Shown in pieces: positions 37,905-47,535 of a DNA stretch of 64,000 bases. Position 1 is the first letter of the stretch. Each line of letters begins with the position of its first letter. Below the pieces are notes generated by a model. That model saw only the letters and a program-made list of their open reading frames with translations, did not search any database and was not told where the DNA came from. The position numbers and the translations under genes are program-made. The DNA is from Roseiarcus sp963753135 (GTDB lineage: Bacteria > Pseudomonadota > Alphaproteobacteria > Rhizobiales > Beijerinckiaceae): contig CAVWBA010000017.1 of NCBI GenBank assembly GCA_963753135.1, positions 124,001-188,000 on the forward strand, read 5' to 3'.

Positions 37905-37920
37905 ACACTATATATTGTGG
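37905..37920. promoter_or_regulatory. NrdR box
   Basis: ACACTATATATTGTGG matches the NrdR repressor consensus (acaCWATATaTWGtgt) at almost every position and is nearly palindromic. NrdR represses ribonucleotide reductase genes in response to nucleotide levels. It lies between nrdJ and the complex I subunit gene and should control nrdJ. The rest of 37588-38108 shows no gene and no cobalamin-riboswitch B12 box. Confidence 0.75.
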
Positions 37921-38108
37921 AAAACGTGGATAACTAGAGCTTAACCGCAAGCCGAACGGTCAACATCCAACGAGTTGGGGAGAGCCCGCAAGAGAGATTT
38001 TCGGCCATATCTGGAGAGAAGTTCGGCTTGCCTCGCGAGCCCCTCCTCGCCATAGTCCGCCGCGCGCAAGGCTTGCGCTTATTTCCCGGTGAAAACGGCG
38101 CTCCACGG

Positions 38109-38525
38109 ATGCTGGAACAGATCCAACAATTTCTGCTGCACTATTTCACTTGGTGGAATGGCGCGAATTTCAACACGCGCTTCTACACCCGCCGCTTCGG
38201 CGTCCTGGTGGGCCATGACGAGTTCGGCAACGCCTACTATCGAAAGCCCGGCATCGACCCGGCGCTCGGCTTCGAACGGCGCTGGGTGATCTACAACGGC
38301 GTCTCGGAGGCCTCGATGACACCGCCGGGCTGGAACGGCTGGCTTCATCATACGGTCGATGTCGCGCCGACCGAGGAAAACTATAAGCCCTACCCCTGGG
38401 AAAAGCCGCATATGGGAAACCCGACCGGCACGCCGGCCGCGATCCGGCCTGACGGGTCGACCCTCAGGCCCGGTCCGCGCCAGCCCACCGGCGGCGATTA
38501 CGAGGCCTGGAGCCCCGGCCCCTGA
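38109..38525 (+). CDS. NADH:ubiquinone oxidoreductase subunit NDUFA12-like
   Basis: Accessory subunit of respiratory complex I (17.2 kDa type), 138 residues. The start MLEQIQQFLLHYFTWWNG is chosen by conservation; the frame is open further upstream. Family markers: TRRFGVLVGHDEFGNAYYR, ERRWVIYNG then EASMTPPGWNGWLHHTVD, and HMGNPTGTPAAIRPDGS. It is peripheral on the cytoplasmic arm. The following DUF2155 gene is a conserved neighbour in many alphaproteobacteria. Confidence 0.92.
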   Translation: MLEQIQQFLLHYFTWWNGANFNTRFYTRRFGVLVGHDEFGNAYYRKPGIDPALGFERRWVIYNGVSEASMTPPGWNGWLHHTVDVAPTEENYKPYPWEKPHMGNPTGTPAAIRPDGSTLRPGPRQPTGGDYEAWSPGP

Positions 38526-38566
38526 GCGCCTTCATTCTGCCGCCCTTCCGCATCAAAGCGCCCGTC

Positions 38567-39259
38567 ATGGATCTCATCCGCTTGGCCCACGCGGTCGGAC
38601 GCCGCGCTTGTCCCGCGATCGCGAGGATGAAGCCAACGCTTGCCGGCGGGGCGCTGGCCGCGCTTTCAGCGCTGACCGCGCCCGACGCGGCGCTCGCCGA
38701 CAAGATCAGCAACCCGATCGCCGTCTTCGACGGCCTCGACAAGATCACCGGCCGCATCATCTCGTTCGAAGTGGCGATCAACGAGACGGTGCAATTCGGC
38801 GCATTGCAGATCACCCCGCGCGTCTGCTATTCCCGCCCGCCGACCGACGCGCCGCAGACCGACGCCTTCGCCCAGGTCGACGAGATCGACGAAAAGAAGG
38901 AGGTCAAGCGCATCTTCTCGGGTTGGATGTTCGCCGACAGTCCAGGACTGAACGGCATCGAGCATCCGATTTTCGATATTTGGCTGACCGCCTGCAAAGG
39001 CGGCACGGTGGTGATTCACGATGCGCCCGCGGCCGAAGCCTCGGCGCCGAATCCGGACGAAAGTCCGCCGACCGATCCCGGAACCGCTGCTGCCTCGGCC
39101 GAGCAACCGGCTCCGCCGCCCGCGCAGCCGGCGAAAAAGAAGAAGCCGAAGCCTCCGCCGACCGTTGTTGCGACGCCCGCGCCCGACACGCAGCCGACAA
39201 CGCCCTTCGAGCCGGCGCCCGATCCGTCATCGACTACCGGCAACGCCCGCTCTCGCTGA
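38567..39259 (+). CDS. DUF2155 domain protein, exported
   Basis: A 230-residue exported protein. A signal sequence covers residues 1-44 (ending AALA). The DUF2155 domain follows: VFDGLDKITGRIISFEVAIN, FGALQITPRVCYSRPPTDAPQT, and IFSGWMFADSPGLNGIEHPIFDIWLTAC. The C-terminal 75 residues are a Pro/Ala/Lys-rich tail without structure. Function is unknown. It follows the complex I subunit gene at 42 bases and is probably cotranscribed. Confidence 0.87.
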   Translation: MDLIRLAHAVGRRACPAIARMKPTLAGGALAALSALTAPDAALADKISNPIAVFDGLDKITGRIISFEVAINETVQFGALQITPRVCYSRPPTDAPQTDAFAQVDEIDEKKEVKRIFSGWMFADSPGLNGIEHPIFDIWLTACKGGTVVIHDAPAAEASAPNPDESPPTDPGTAAASAEQPAPPPAQPAKKKKPKPPPTVVATPAPDTQPTTPFEPAPDPSSTTGNARSR

Positions 39260-39362
39260 CCTTGGCTGCTTCGCTCATCCTGCGGTAACGTTGGCCCAAA
39301 GCCCGTCGAGCGACCGGTCGCGCGGCCGCGAGCTCGACACGGGATAACGAGAGGATACGCCC

Positions 39363-40316
39363 ATGACCGCCATTCTGAGCGCCATCAAGCCGACCCGACG
39401 TCCAGGCGAACTCGGCGTTCATTCCGTCGACCGGTTTCATTTCGCTGTTCCCGATCTTAAGGTCGCAAAGAATTTCTACGGCGAGTTCGGACTTGAGATC
39501 GACGAGGACGGCGGTCTTCTGGCTATGAAGACGCCCAACAACCCACATGTCTGGGTCACGCTGAGCGAGGGCCCGCGCAAGAAGCTCGGGCATATCTCGT
39601 TCGGCGCGTTCGACGATGATTTCGACCGCTTCGCCGAGCGGCTTCAAGCGCTGGGCGTCAAGCGGCTCGACCCGCCGCCCGGCGTCGAAACGAACGGCCT
39701 ATGGTTTCACGATCACGACGGCAACCTGGTCGAGATCAAGGTCGCGGCCAAATCCTCGCCCAGCGAGAAGTCGGATTTCGCCGAGGTCGCCGCCGGGCCG
39801 GGCCAGCGCGGCGCGCCTTTCCGGCGCGACGTTGCGCGCGTGAGGCCGCGGCGCCTGGCGCATGTGCTCCTGTTCACGCGCGACGTCGAGAAGGCGGTTC
39901 AATTCTATACCCGCACGCTGGGCTTGCGCCTCTCCGACCGGTCCGGTGACGGCATCGCCTTTCTGCACGGTATTCACGGCAGCGATCATCACATGATCGC
40001 GTTCGTCACATCGAGCGCGCCGGGGCTGCATCATCTGAGCTGGGACGTAGGCTCCGTCGACGACATCGGTCGGGGCGCCACGCATATGCTCGGCAAGGGC
40101 TTCGCCAAGGGGTGGGGCCTCGGACGGCATGTCCTGGGCTCCAACTTTTTCCACTACGTCGGCGACCCATGGGGCTCTTTCAGCGAATATTCGGCCGGCA
40201 TCGATTTTGTGCCGGCCGATTGCGACTGGGAGGGCGGCGACCATGCGCCGGAGGATTCGTTCTACGTGTGGGGGCCGAACCCGCCGGACTATTTCACGCA
40301 CAACGCCGAGGCGTGA
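39363..40316 (+). CDS. Two-domain extradiol ring-cleavage dioxygenase (VOC fold)
   Basis: Fe(II)-dependent catechol 2,3-dioxygenase-like enzyme, 317 residues with two glyoxalase-type modules. The metal triad in the second module is His167 (LAHVLLF), a His at 223/224 (LHHLSWDV) and Glu275 (FSEYSAGIDF). A GAGAGGA ribosome-binding site precedes the ATG. No other aromatic-degradation gene lies near, so the substrate cannot be inferred. The family opens catechol-type rings beside one hydroxyl group. Confidence 0.87.
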   Translation: MTAILSAIKPTRRPGELGVHSVDRFHFAVPDLKVAKNFYGEFGLEIDEDGGLLAMKTPNNPHVWVTLSEGPRKKLGHISFGAFDDDFDRFAERLQALGVKRLDPPPGVETNGLWFHDHDGNLVEIKVAAKSSPSEKSDFAEVAAGPGQRGAPFRRDVARVRPRRLAHVLLFTRDVEKAVQFYTRTLGLRLSDRSGDGIAFLHGIHGSDHHMIAFVTSSAPGLHHLSWDVGSVDDIGRGATHMLGKGFAKGWGLGRHVLGSNFFHYVGDPWGSFSEYSAGIDFVPADCDWEGGDHAPEDSFYVWGPNPPDYFTHNAEA

Positions 40317-40379
40317 GAAGACGCCCTCTCTTGAGAGAGAGGGGAGATTGGGCGAGTGGCTTGCGACGAGCCCGGCTGA

Positions 40380-41925
40380 TCAGCCGAGCGAAAGAGCCGA
40401 TCTCTTTCGATAGCCCGCAAAGCCAAGGCCACCGAAGCCGAGCAGCAACATCGCCCAGGTTGAAGGCTCGGGCGCGGCTGCGAAGGCGACGCCGCCATAA
40501 CGAAGTCCAGCCACAGGGCCGTCATAAACCGAGAACTGTTCGCCCGTCGGCAGCGACGTATCGCCGAGAGCGTCGGTGATCTCGACGATCTCGTTCGGAT
40601 CGGCGCCGTTGTCTCCCGAGCCGCTGCCGGTCGCGGTCGTCGCCCAGAACGTGACGGTCCCGTTTGCATTGACCTCGCCGGTAAGGTTGCGCAGGCCGAT
40701 GGTGGTTTCGCCGAAATCCCAGCCGGGGACGGTATAGGTGTCGCCGATCAGGCCCGCCTGCAACGTATAGTCGAGCGACCAGGTCCCATCCGACAGCGTC
40801 CATTTCTCAAGACCTGCGTGGTCGGTTTGATCAACCGTGTCTCCTGTGCCCTCGTCGGCGACATAGAGCGTCGTCGGGTTGGCGAAGAAGAGGCCGAATG
40901 GAGTGTAGTCCGGTCCCGTCTTGGCGCGGTCGGTCGGAAACCCGGGCAAAATAGAGATGCTCGCGTCCGACGCGGTCGCCGAAGTCGGAAGCTCGCCGCT
41001 TCGGATTGCTGACGGTGTAGACTGTGTCGATACCGTTGCTGCCGCTGCCTTTGGTGAAATAGAGGCTTCCATTGTAGTCGGTGAGTCCGCGGAAATTGTT
41101 GTCCTTGCCCGCTTTGTCGCTCGGAATGGACTTATAGGTCGGATTGATCATCGTGGAGTTCGGAGTCGCACCCGGCGTCGCCACCTCGAGGCCGGTCGTC
41201 GTCGTCAGTTGGGTCGGCGTTCCCGATCCGTTGTTGGAATTTCCGACCGTATAGTAGAGGCCGTTCGGCGCGAGCACCGCGGAGCGGCCGTTATTGCCGC
41301 CATAGGCCAGCGTCTGCGTGGCCGTATAGCTGCCATTGGCGCTGAACGCGACCACCGAGCGATTGAACGCGTAAGTCTGATTGGCGCCCGGCGCGAAGAA
41401 CGACGTCACCGGGTTGGTCGGATTCTTGTAGGCGGTGGTGTCCGAGTTCGAGACGTCGAGATTGCCCACGCCGCCTCCGGCGTAGCCCATGAAGGTGGCG
41501 ACATATCCGCTCGAGGTTTTGGTCAGGTTGAGGCCAAGCTCGGACTTCGAGCTGAAGCTGGTCGAGACGATGCTCGGGTTGATGGTGGTCGAGGCCAGGA
41601 CCGCGCCGGTGTTGACGTTGAGGTCGGAAAGGCTGATCGCCGAGGTGACCCCGAACGATGGATCGCCCGACGCGTTGTTCCAAACCGTGTTGAGGGCGCC
41701 GTTCGACACCGCTGTTGAGGTTTGGCCCGCATTGCTTCCGGGAAGCAGCGATTGGCCGGCGACGAGGTTCGCAACCGCGCCGACGTCCTGGTACGTCGTC
41801 GTCGAAATGAGCAGCGAGTCGCCGGCGATATAGTCGGTAGCGCGCGCCCCGTTCGCCCCAACGACAAGAGCAAGGCCGCTGCAACCGGCGGCCAGCAGAT
41901 AACGGTAAAACCTCAAATCGCGCAT
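40380..41925 (-). pseudogene. PEP-CTERM protein, frameshifted
   Basis: A secreted sorted protein of about 514 residues after one repair. The first frame (from 41925) gives a signal peptide ending near GARA and a Thr/Ser/Asn-rich body with repeated LYYTVGNSNNG and GSLYFTKGSG units, like beta-propeller surface proteins. The second frame gives LYVADEGTG, another propeller-like blade, and ends with the sorting tail: Ala-Pro-Glu-Pro-Ser-Thr-Trp-Ala-Met, a hydrophobic helix and GYRKR. Removing one A in CCGAAGCGG (41000-41001) joins them. It is the second PEP-CTERM gene in the window. Confidence 0.78.
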
Positions 41926-42050
41926 CGGGAAATGTTCCTCAAGTTCTGAGGAGAAAGGGCGCTATCGAGTCCGCATGACGCAGGCGTGACACGGGATGTC
42001 GTCGAAGTTTTATAAGCGCGGCTTATGAGACATGCGCCGTCGGTCTGGCG

Positions 42051-43274
42051 CTACCGCCAAGTCAGCCACCACGTTCCCGCCGCGAGCGTGATGATCGTCA
42101 GCGGCGCGCCGACTTTGAAATAGGCCCAGAAGCTGATCGGCATCCCCTCCGCGCGAGCGCGCTCGGCGACGATCAGATTTGCGACCGATCCGAGCAGCGT
42201 GAAGTTTCCAGCGAGGGTCGAGCTCATCGCGACCACGAGCCAGGCGCGCTCGGGATCCGGGAACGTCGGAATGAACGGCCTCAGCGCCAGCACCGCCGGC
42301 ACATTGCTCACGATGTTGGAAAGCACGGCGGTGAACAGCGATAGGCGCCAGACCATATCGAGGCCGAGCGTCTTCGCCATCGCGATCCGGTCGGGCGTCA
42401 GCAGCGCCTTTTCCGCGCCTGCGACAACGACGAACATGCCGGCAAACAGGATGAGAAGCGGTCCGTCGAGCTCGCGATAGATGCGGTGAGGCTTGATCTG
42501 GCGCGTCAGGAGCAGAAACGCGCCGGCTATAATGGCCGCCTTGGCGGGAGCGACCCCGGCGAAGAACGCGATCGCAAGCGCAACGCAGGTTACGCTCGCC
42601 TTGAGAACTTGGCCGCCATGCATGTGGCCGCGGAAGGAATGCGGCTCAAGCTCGCCCTTGAAAGCGAACTCCTTCGCATAAACGAGGCGCACCATGACGA
42701 TGACGGCGACGAGGCCGAAGGCGGCTACAGGCGCGAGCGATGCGGCAAACGCCGGATAGGATATGCGGGAGAGCGTCCCGATCACCATGTTCTGCGGGTT
42801 GCCGGTGATCGTCGCGACGCTGCCGCAATTGGACGCAGTCGCGACCGCGACCAGGTAGGGCAGAGGATTGCGGCCGAGCGAACGCACCACCTGCAGCACA
42901 ATCGGCGTCATGACGAGGCAGATGGCGTCATTGACCAGAAAGGCCGACAGGACGCCGGCCATCAATGTCACGGTGACGAGCAGCACGAACGGCGCATGGG
43001 CGTGATCGATGGCGAATCCGCCAAGCGCCCGGAATGCGCCGGAAACCTTGAGGTGCGCGACCACGATCATCATGCCGAGTAGGAGGGCGATCGTGTCGAA
43101 ATCGATGGCGCGGAAGGCGTCCTCGAGGCTCAAGGGCCCCAGCGCGATCATCGCGGCGCCGCCGAGGAAGGCGATCCCCGCGCGGTCGAGGCGCAGCCCC
43201 GGAATGCGGCCCACGGCGACGCCGACATAGGTCAAGACAAGGATGACCAGCGCAACTACGCTTTCGGGACTCAT
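42051..43274 (-). CDS. ArsB/CitM-type anion transporter
   Basis: Inner-membrane carrier of the ion transporter superfamily (Pfam CitMHS-like, annotated SLC13/ArsB-type), 407 residues with about 11-12 hydrophobic segments. Duplicated motifs lie in two halves: NDAICLVMTPIVL followed by ASNCGSVATITGNPQNMVIG, and SNIVSNVPAVLALRPFIP followed by STLAGNFTLLGSVANLIVAERA. The NP and NxxN parts bind the substrate in this family; whether it moves arsenite, citrate or sulfate is not clear. It overlaps the MFS gene by four bases and is coupled to it. Confidence 0.87.
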   Translation of the reverse strand: MSPESVVALVILVLTYVGVAVGRIPGLRLDRAGIAFLGGAAMIALGPLSLEDAFRAIDFDTIALLLGMMIVVAHLKVSGAFRALGGFAIDHAHAPFVLLVTVTLMAGVLSAFLVNDAICLVMTPIVLQVVRSLGRNPLPYLVAVATASNCGSVATITGNPQNMVIGTLSRISYPAFAASLAPVAAFGLVAVIVMVRLVYAKEFAFKGELEPHSFRGHMHGGQVLKASVTCVALAIAFFAGVAPAKAAIIAGAFLLLTRQIKPHRIYRELDGPLLILFAGMFVVVAGAEKALLTPDRIAMAKTLGLDMVWRLSLFTAVLSNIVSNVPAVLALRPFIPTFPDPERAWLVVAMSSTLAGNFTLLGSVANLIVAERARAEGMPISFWAYFKVGAPLTIITLAAGTWWLTWR

Positions 43275-44524
43275 TCTCCGGCCGCCGCTCCCTCGATCGC
43301 GACCGGCTTGTCTGCGTGCGTGACTGCGCGCTCATCCCGGGTCTCGGGCATGAAGCCAAAGAAGACGAGAAAGGCGACGGCCGCAGCGGCGCCGAAAGCA
43401 AGAAATGAGACGCTATAGCCGAAATGGTCGACAGCGACACCAGCCGCCAATCCGCTGGTCGAGGCGCCGATTCCCATCGTGGTCGCGACGGCGCCTTGCG
43501 CGAGATTGAAACGGCCCGTGCCGCGCATCATGTCGGAAATGACCAGCGGCGTCAGCGCCCCATAGATGCCGGCGCCGACCCCGTCGAGCAACTGGACTCC
43601 GATCAGCCAAAATGCGTTGTCCGACAGCGTATAGAGGGCGGCGCGGATCGGCAGGACAGCGAATGCAATAAGAAAGATTGGCCTCCGTCCCCATTTGTCG
43701 GCGTTTCGCCCGACAAGAATCGCGATCGGCAGCATCACGCCCTGCGCGGCCACCATGCAGAACGACATCATCGCTGTCGCTTCTTTCGGGAACTGGAGCG
43801 CCAGCTTCTGCCCGACCAACGGCAACAGCGGCGCGTTGGCGAAGTGGAACAGCATGGCGCAAAGAGAAAAAATCACGAGCGGACGCGTCTGAAACAGAAC
43901 GCGATATCCGGCCGCTGAGCCTTTAGCTTCGTCATCGGAAGTCAAATCCCTCGCCCGGTCGTGGTTGATCTTGTTGGCTGGAATGGCGAGCACGGCCGCC
44001 GACGTCAAGGCGGCGAATACGGGAACCATGAGAAAGACCGCGCGCTGGGAGAACGCGTAGCCGACCGCGCCAGCCAAAAGCGCAATGGCGATATTTCCGC
44101 CGTGATCGTAGGCGGAGTTGCGGCCGAGCCTGCGCGCGAGCTTGTCTCTTGTGACCAGACCAAGCGTAAGAGCCGAGACGGCGGGAGCGAAGGCGTCGCC
44201 GGCGACCGCGAGCACGCTTAAGGCAAGCGCCATCGGCCAGAAGCTCGGAGAGACAAAGATGATGATGGCGCCAATAGTCATCGCCGCCATGGTCAGCACG
44301 ATGACGCCGCGCTTGGCGCGCGTCACGTCAATCGCGGCGCCGATCGGGGTCTGGAGCGCAATTCCGAGCAGTCCACTGGCGGTGGTTAGAAGGCCGACAT
44401 CCGTCTGGCTCCAATGCTGACCTGTAACCAGGAATACATTGACGAACGGCCCGAACAGGTTTCGGACATCGGAGGCGAGGAAGTTGACTGCGTCGAGCGC
44501 ATAGGGGATGGGGATCATCGCCAC
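43271..44524 (-). CDS. MFS transporter
   Basis: Major facilitator superfamily permease with 12 transmembrane segments, 417 residues. It begins at a GTG (44524) or the ATG two codons later. A motif A-like loop lies between segments 2 and 3 (GAAIDVTRAKRGV). In the middle, a hydrophilic loop (KINHDRARDLTSDDEAKGS) separates the two halves, and GRNADKWGRRPI is the equivalent loop in the second. The substrate is unknown. It is the first gene of a two-gene unit with the anion transporter. Confidence 0.87.
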   Translation of the reverse strand: MAMIPIPYALDAVNFLASDVRNLFGPFVNVFLVTGQHWSQTDVGLLTTASGLLGIALQTPIGAAIDVTRAKRGVIVLTMAAMTIGAIIIFVSPSFWPMALALSVLAVAGDAFAPAVSALTLGLVTRDKLARRLGRNSAYDHGGNIAIALLAGAVGYAFSQRAVFLMVPVFAALTSAAVLAIPANKINHDRARDLTSDDEAKGSAAGYRVLFQTRPLVIFSLCAMLFHFANAPLLPLVGQKLALQFPKEATAMMSFCMVAAQGVMLPIAILVGRNADKWGRRPIFLIAFAVLPIRAALYTLSDNAFWLIGVQLLDGVGAGIYGALTPLVISDMMRGTGRFNLAQGAVATTMGIGASTSGLAAGVAVDHFGYSVSFLAFGAAAAVAFLVFFGFMPETRDERAVTHADKPVAIEGAAAGE

Positions 44525-44654
44525 GACCGAAGCAGCCTCGTTTTGTCCGCTTCACAGAACGCCGCTGTCCGATCTTCGTTCCCAGTCGGCCGAGGCGCCC
44601 TGGAAGTTGGGATTTTCATTGACAATGACCCCACTCGGTTCGTTAAGGGCGCCC

Positions 44655-45383
44655 ATGCGCAAGCGTGCGGATATCCTTCTTGTCAAGCGCGGTTTCTTTT
44701 CAAGTCGCGCCCGCGCCCAGGCCGCAATCGCAGCCGGACTGGTCAGCGTCGGCGGGATCACGCTCAAGAAGGCTTCGGAGGAAGTTGCCGGCGACGCGCC
44801 GATCGAAGCCGAGGCGCCCCACCCCTGGGCGTCGCGGGGCGGGATCAAGCTTGCCGCTGCGCTCGACGCCTTCGCGCTCGATCCGAAGGGCCTCGTCTGC
44901 CTCGACCTCGGCGCCTCGACCGGAGGTTTCACAGACGTTCTGCTCGCGCGTGACGCGGCCAAGGTCGATTGCGGTCGATGTCGGCCACGGACAGCTCGAT
45001 CCGCGTCTTGCGGCGGACCCGCGCGTCCGTTCGCTCGAGGGCGTTGACGCGCGCGCGCTGACAGCCGAGATGCTCGGCGAAACGCCGGATGCGATTGTCA
45101 TCGACGTGAGCTTTCATTTCGCAACGACTGGTGCTGCCGCATGTGCTCAAGCTCGCCGCTCAGCGCGGGTGGCTGGTGAGCCTCGATCAAGCCGCAGTTC
45201 GAGCTCGACCGCGCCGATCTCGTCAAGGGCCGGGTCACGAGCGAAGCGGCGCTTGAGCGCGCGTGCGCCGCCGTGCGCGCCGCAATCGAAGCGCAAGGTT
45301 GGACGGTGCTCGGCCTCATTCCTTCGCCGATCCTTGGCGGCGCGGGCGCTCGGGAATTCCTCATCGCCGCGCGCCATGACTGA
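44655..45383 (+). pseudogene. tlyA: TlyA family rRNA methyltransferase, multiply frameshifted
   Basis: 2'-O-methyltransferase of ribosomal RNA (and haemolysin TlyA family), about 241 residues after three single-base repairs. The S4 RNA-binding domain (MRKRADILLVKRGFFSSRAR) and the start of the FtsJ-like domain (LVCLDLGASTGGFTDVLL) are in the first frame. Removing one base each at 44967-44969 (GAT), 45112-45114 (TTT) and 45185-45188 (GATC) links AVDVGHGQLDPRL, VIDVSF, VLPHVLKLAAQRG and the C-terminal ELDRADLVKGRV...LIPSPILGGAGAREFL. The stop overlaps the start of the next methyltransferase. Three single insertions in one conserved gene strongly suggest sequence error. Confidence 0.8.
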
Positions 45384-46635
45384 ACCGCTCGAACAGGTTT
45401 CCATCGTCGCGCTCGACGCGCATGGGCATGGGCTGACCGCCAATGGCGCGATCATTCCCGGCGCCCTGCCCGGCGAGCGGGCGCTGGTCAAGCTTGAGGA
45501 CAAGCGCGCCGAGCTTCTCGAGACGCTCAACCCTTCGCCCGAGCGCGCCGAGCCCATCTGCCGATGGTTCGGAACTTGCGGCGGCTGTGTCGCACAACAT
45601 ATGTCGGCTTCGCTCTGTCACGCATGGAAACGCGGACTGGTGGTCGAAGCGTTGAAGCGCGAAGGCGTCGCCGTCAAGGTTGGAGAGCTGGTCGATGCGC
45701 ATGGCTCGGGCCGGCGCCGCGCGACGTTTCACGCCCGCTTTCCCCACGGGGAACCGGACGAGGTCGGCTTTATGCGCGCGCGGTCGCACGACATCATCGC
45801 CATCGACGCTTGCCCGCTGTTCAGCCCGGGCATGGCGGGCGCGGTTCCAGCCGCGCGCGCGCTAAGTGGCGATCTGCGTGGATTGATGAAGCCGCTTGAC
45901 ATTAGTGTCACCGCCACGCTCGACGGGCTCGATGTCGACCTGCGCGGCTCGGGGCCGCTCGGACGCGACGAAGGGCAGAAGCTGGCGCGGACAGCGCAAG
46001 CGCTCGATCTCGCGCGCGTCTCCAATCACGGCGAAACCGCGATCGAGCGCCGGCCTCCGCGCGTCGCATTCGGCGAGGCGCTGGTGAAACTGCCGCCCGG
46101 CGGCTTCCTGCAAGCGACCGAGGCCGGAGAAGCATGGCTCGCAGACTTTGCCGAGCGGGCGCTCGCGGACGCGAAAAGGGTCGCGGACCTGTTCTGTGGC
46201 GCGGGCGCGTTCGCGCTGAGGCTCGCCCGTCGACATGAGGTTTTCGGCGCTGACGCTGACCCTGCCGCCGTCGCCGCGCTCTCCCGCGCCGCGGCGGCGA
46301 CGCCGGGCCTGCGCAAGCTTCAAGCCGAGACGCGCGATCTCTTTCGTCGTCCCCTGCAGGCGCAAGAACTGGCCGCGTTCGACGCCGCGCTCATCGATCC
46401 GCCGCGCGCCGGCGCGATCGAACAGGCGCGCGCGCTCGCCGCCTCCACCCTGCCGCTCGTCGTGTCCATCTCGTGCAATGCGGAAACCTTCGCCCGGGAC
46501 GCGCGCATTCTCGTCGACGGCGGCTTTCAGATTGAATTGGTGACCCCGCTTGACCAGTTTCGCTTTTCTGCCCATGTCGAAATCGCCGCCGTCTTTCGCC
46601 AACCGAAGAAGGCGCGCGGGCGGAGGCTTCTCTAG
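45376..46635 (+). CDS. RlmD-type 23S rRNA (uracil-5-)-methyltransferase
   Basis: Methyltransferase of the TrmA/RlmCD family that modifies uridine in rRNA or tRNA, 419 residues. A TRAM-like N-terminal domain precedes an iron-sulfur cluster site (Cys62, Cys68, Cys71, Cys81). The methyltransferase core has the SAM-binding ADLFCGAGAFALRLA, the DPPRAG motif and the catalytic Cys in ISCNAETF. It is coupled to tlyA by an overlap, so one rRNA-modification unit is likely. Its last 90 bases are duplicated at 47413. Confidence 0.87.
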   Translation: MTEPLEQVSIVALDAHGHGLTANGAIIPGALPGERALVKLEDKRAELLETLNPSPERAEPICRWFGTCGGCVAQHMSASLCHAWKRGLVVEALKREGVAVKVGELVDAHGSGRRRATFHARFPHGEPDEVGFMRARSHDIIAIDACPLFSPGMAGAVPAARALSGDLRGLMKPLDISVTATLDGLDVDLRGSGPLGRDEGQKLARTAQALDLARVSNHGETAIERRPPRVAFGEALVKLPPGGFLQATEAGEAWLADFAERALADAKRVADLFCGAGAFALRLARRHEVFGADADPAAVAALSRAAAATPGLRKLQAETRDLFRRPLQAQELAAFDAALIDPPRAGAIEQARALAASTLPLVVSISCNAETFARDARILVDGGFQIELVTPLDQFRFSAHVEIAAVFRQPKKARGRRLL

Positions 46636-46666
46636 GCGGACGCGACGAGAGGAGAAACCATTCCCG
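46548..46666. repeat. Direct repeat, copy A (3' end of the RlmD-type gene)
   Basis: About 120 bases spanning the end of the methyltransferase gene and its stop reappear at 47413-47535, with only a few mismatches over the first 55 bases and moderate divergence after. The two copies bracket the DUF4336 gene. Confidence 0.8.
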
Positions 46667-46703
46667 CTTCCTGCGAAAGATTGCCAGTCGGCCCGGGCGC
46701 AGC

Positions 46704-47411
46704 ATGACAGAGATGTCGTTCAATGAATTCGGCCCCGGGATCTGGATCGCGGACGGACCGTCTGTATCGTTCTACACCTTCCCCTACCCGACGCGCATGG
46801 CTTTGATCCGGCTCGCGGATGGCGGTCTGTTCGTCTGGTCGCCGATTGCGCTCTCTCCTGATCTAAAAGATCATGTCGACGCCCTCGGTCCGGTGCGCTA
46901 CCTCGTGTCGCCGAACCGCCTCCACCACCTGTTCCTCGGGGAATGGAAATCGGCCTATCCGCAGGCGAAGCTCTATGCGTCGCCGGGCCTGCGCAGAAAG
47001 CGCAAGGATCTCTCTTTCGACGGCGAGCTTGGCGAAATGCCAGAGCCGGGATGGGCGGCTGATATCGACCAGGTCCCGGTGCACGGAAGTTTCCTCACGG
47101 AGGTCGAGTTTTTCCACCGCCCGAGCCGTACGGCGATCTTTACCGACCTATTGCAAAATCTTCCTCCCGATTGGGTGTCCGGGTGGCGCGGGGTCGTGGC
47201 GCGCCTGGATGGCGTCTCAGCCCCCAATCCGGGCGCGCCTCGCGAATGGAGGGCGAGCTTCCTGAACCGCCGCGCGGCGCGCGCTTCGCTCGAGCGGATT
47301 CTCGCCTGGCCGATCGAGCGCGTGGTGATCGCTCACGGCGAACTGGTCACGACGGACGGATCGGCTTTCGTCCGCAAGGCGTTCGGATGGTTGCTGGGGC
47401 GCCAAGGCTAA
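46704..47411 (+). CDS. DUF4336 domain protein
   Basis: A 235-residue protein of the DUF4336 family, which is related in fold to metallo-beta-lactamases but lacks the HxHxDH metal motif. Visible are MALIRLADGGLFVWSPIALS, PVRYLVSPNRLHHLFLGEWK, and FHRPSRTAIFTDLLQN followed near the end by WPIERVVIAHGEL. A single conserved His/Asp set may still bind metal. The gene sits between two copies of a direct repeat derived from the upstream methyltransferase, so it seems to have been inserted between formerly adjacent genes. Confidence 0.8.
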   Translation: MTEMSFNEFGPGIWIADGPSVSFYTFPYPTRMALIRLADGGLFVWSPIALSPDLKDHVDALGPVRYLVSPNRLHHLFLGEWKSAYPQAKLYASPGLRRKRKDLSFDGELGEMPEPGWAADIDQVPVHGSFLTEVEFFHRPSRTAIFTDLLQNLPPDWVSGWRGVVARLDGVSAPNPGAPREWRASFLNRRAARASLERILAWPIERVVIAHGELVTTDGSAFVRKAFGWLLGRQG

Positions 47412-47412
47412 G

Positions 47413-47535
47413 CTTGACCAGTTTCACTTTTCTGCCCATGTCGAAATCGCCGCCGTCTTTCGCCGATTGAAACCGAAAGCGCGGGCGCGGAGGCTCCTCT
47501 AGGTGGACGCGACAGAACGAGAAACCATTCTCGCC
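47413..47535. repeat. Direct repeat, copy B
   Basis: Matches 46548-46666 from GCTTGACCAGTTTC through the CTCTAG stop-like site and on into the 5' end of the FAD oxidase gene (GACGCGAC ... GAGAAACCATT). It has lost its coding role for the methyltransferase, but its 3' part supplies the ribosome-binding site and start of the oxidase. Confidence 0.8.

Noticed and set aside
29739..45188. Association of frameshifts with GATC as a methylation effect
   Set aside because: Only three of eleven shifts sit at GATC and one at GATT, so the link is suggestive but too weak to claim.
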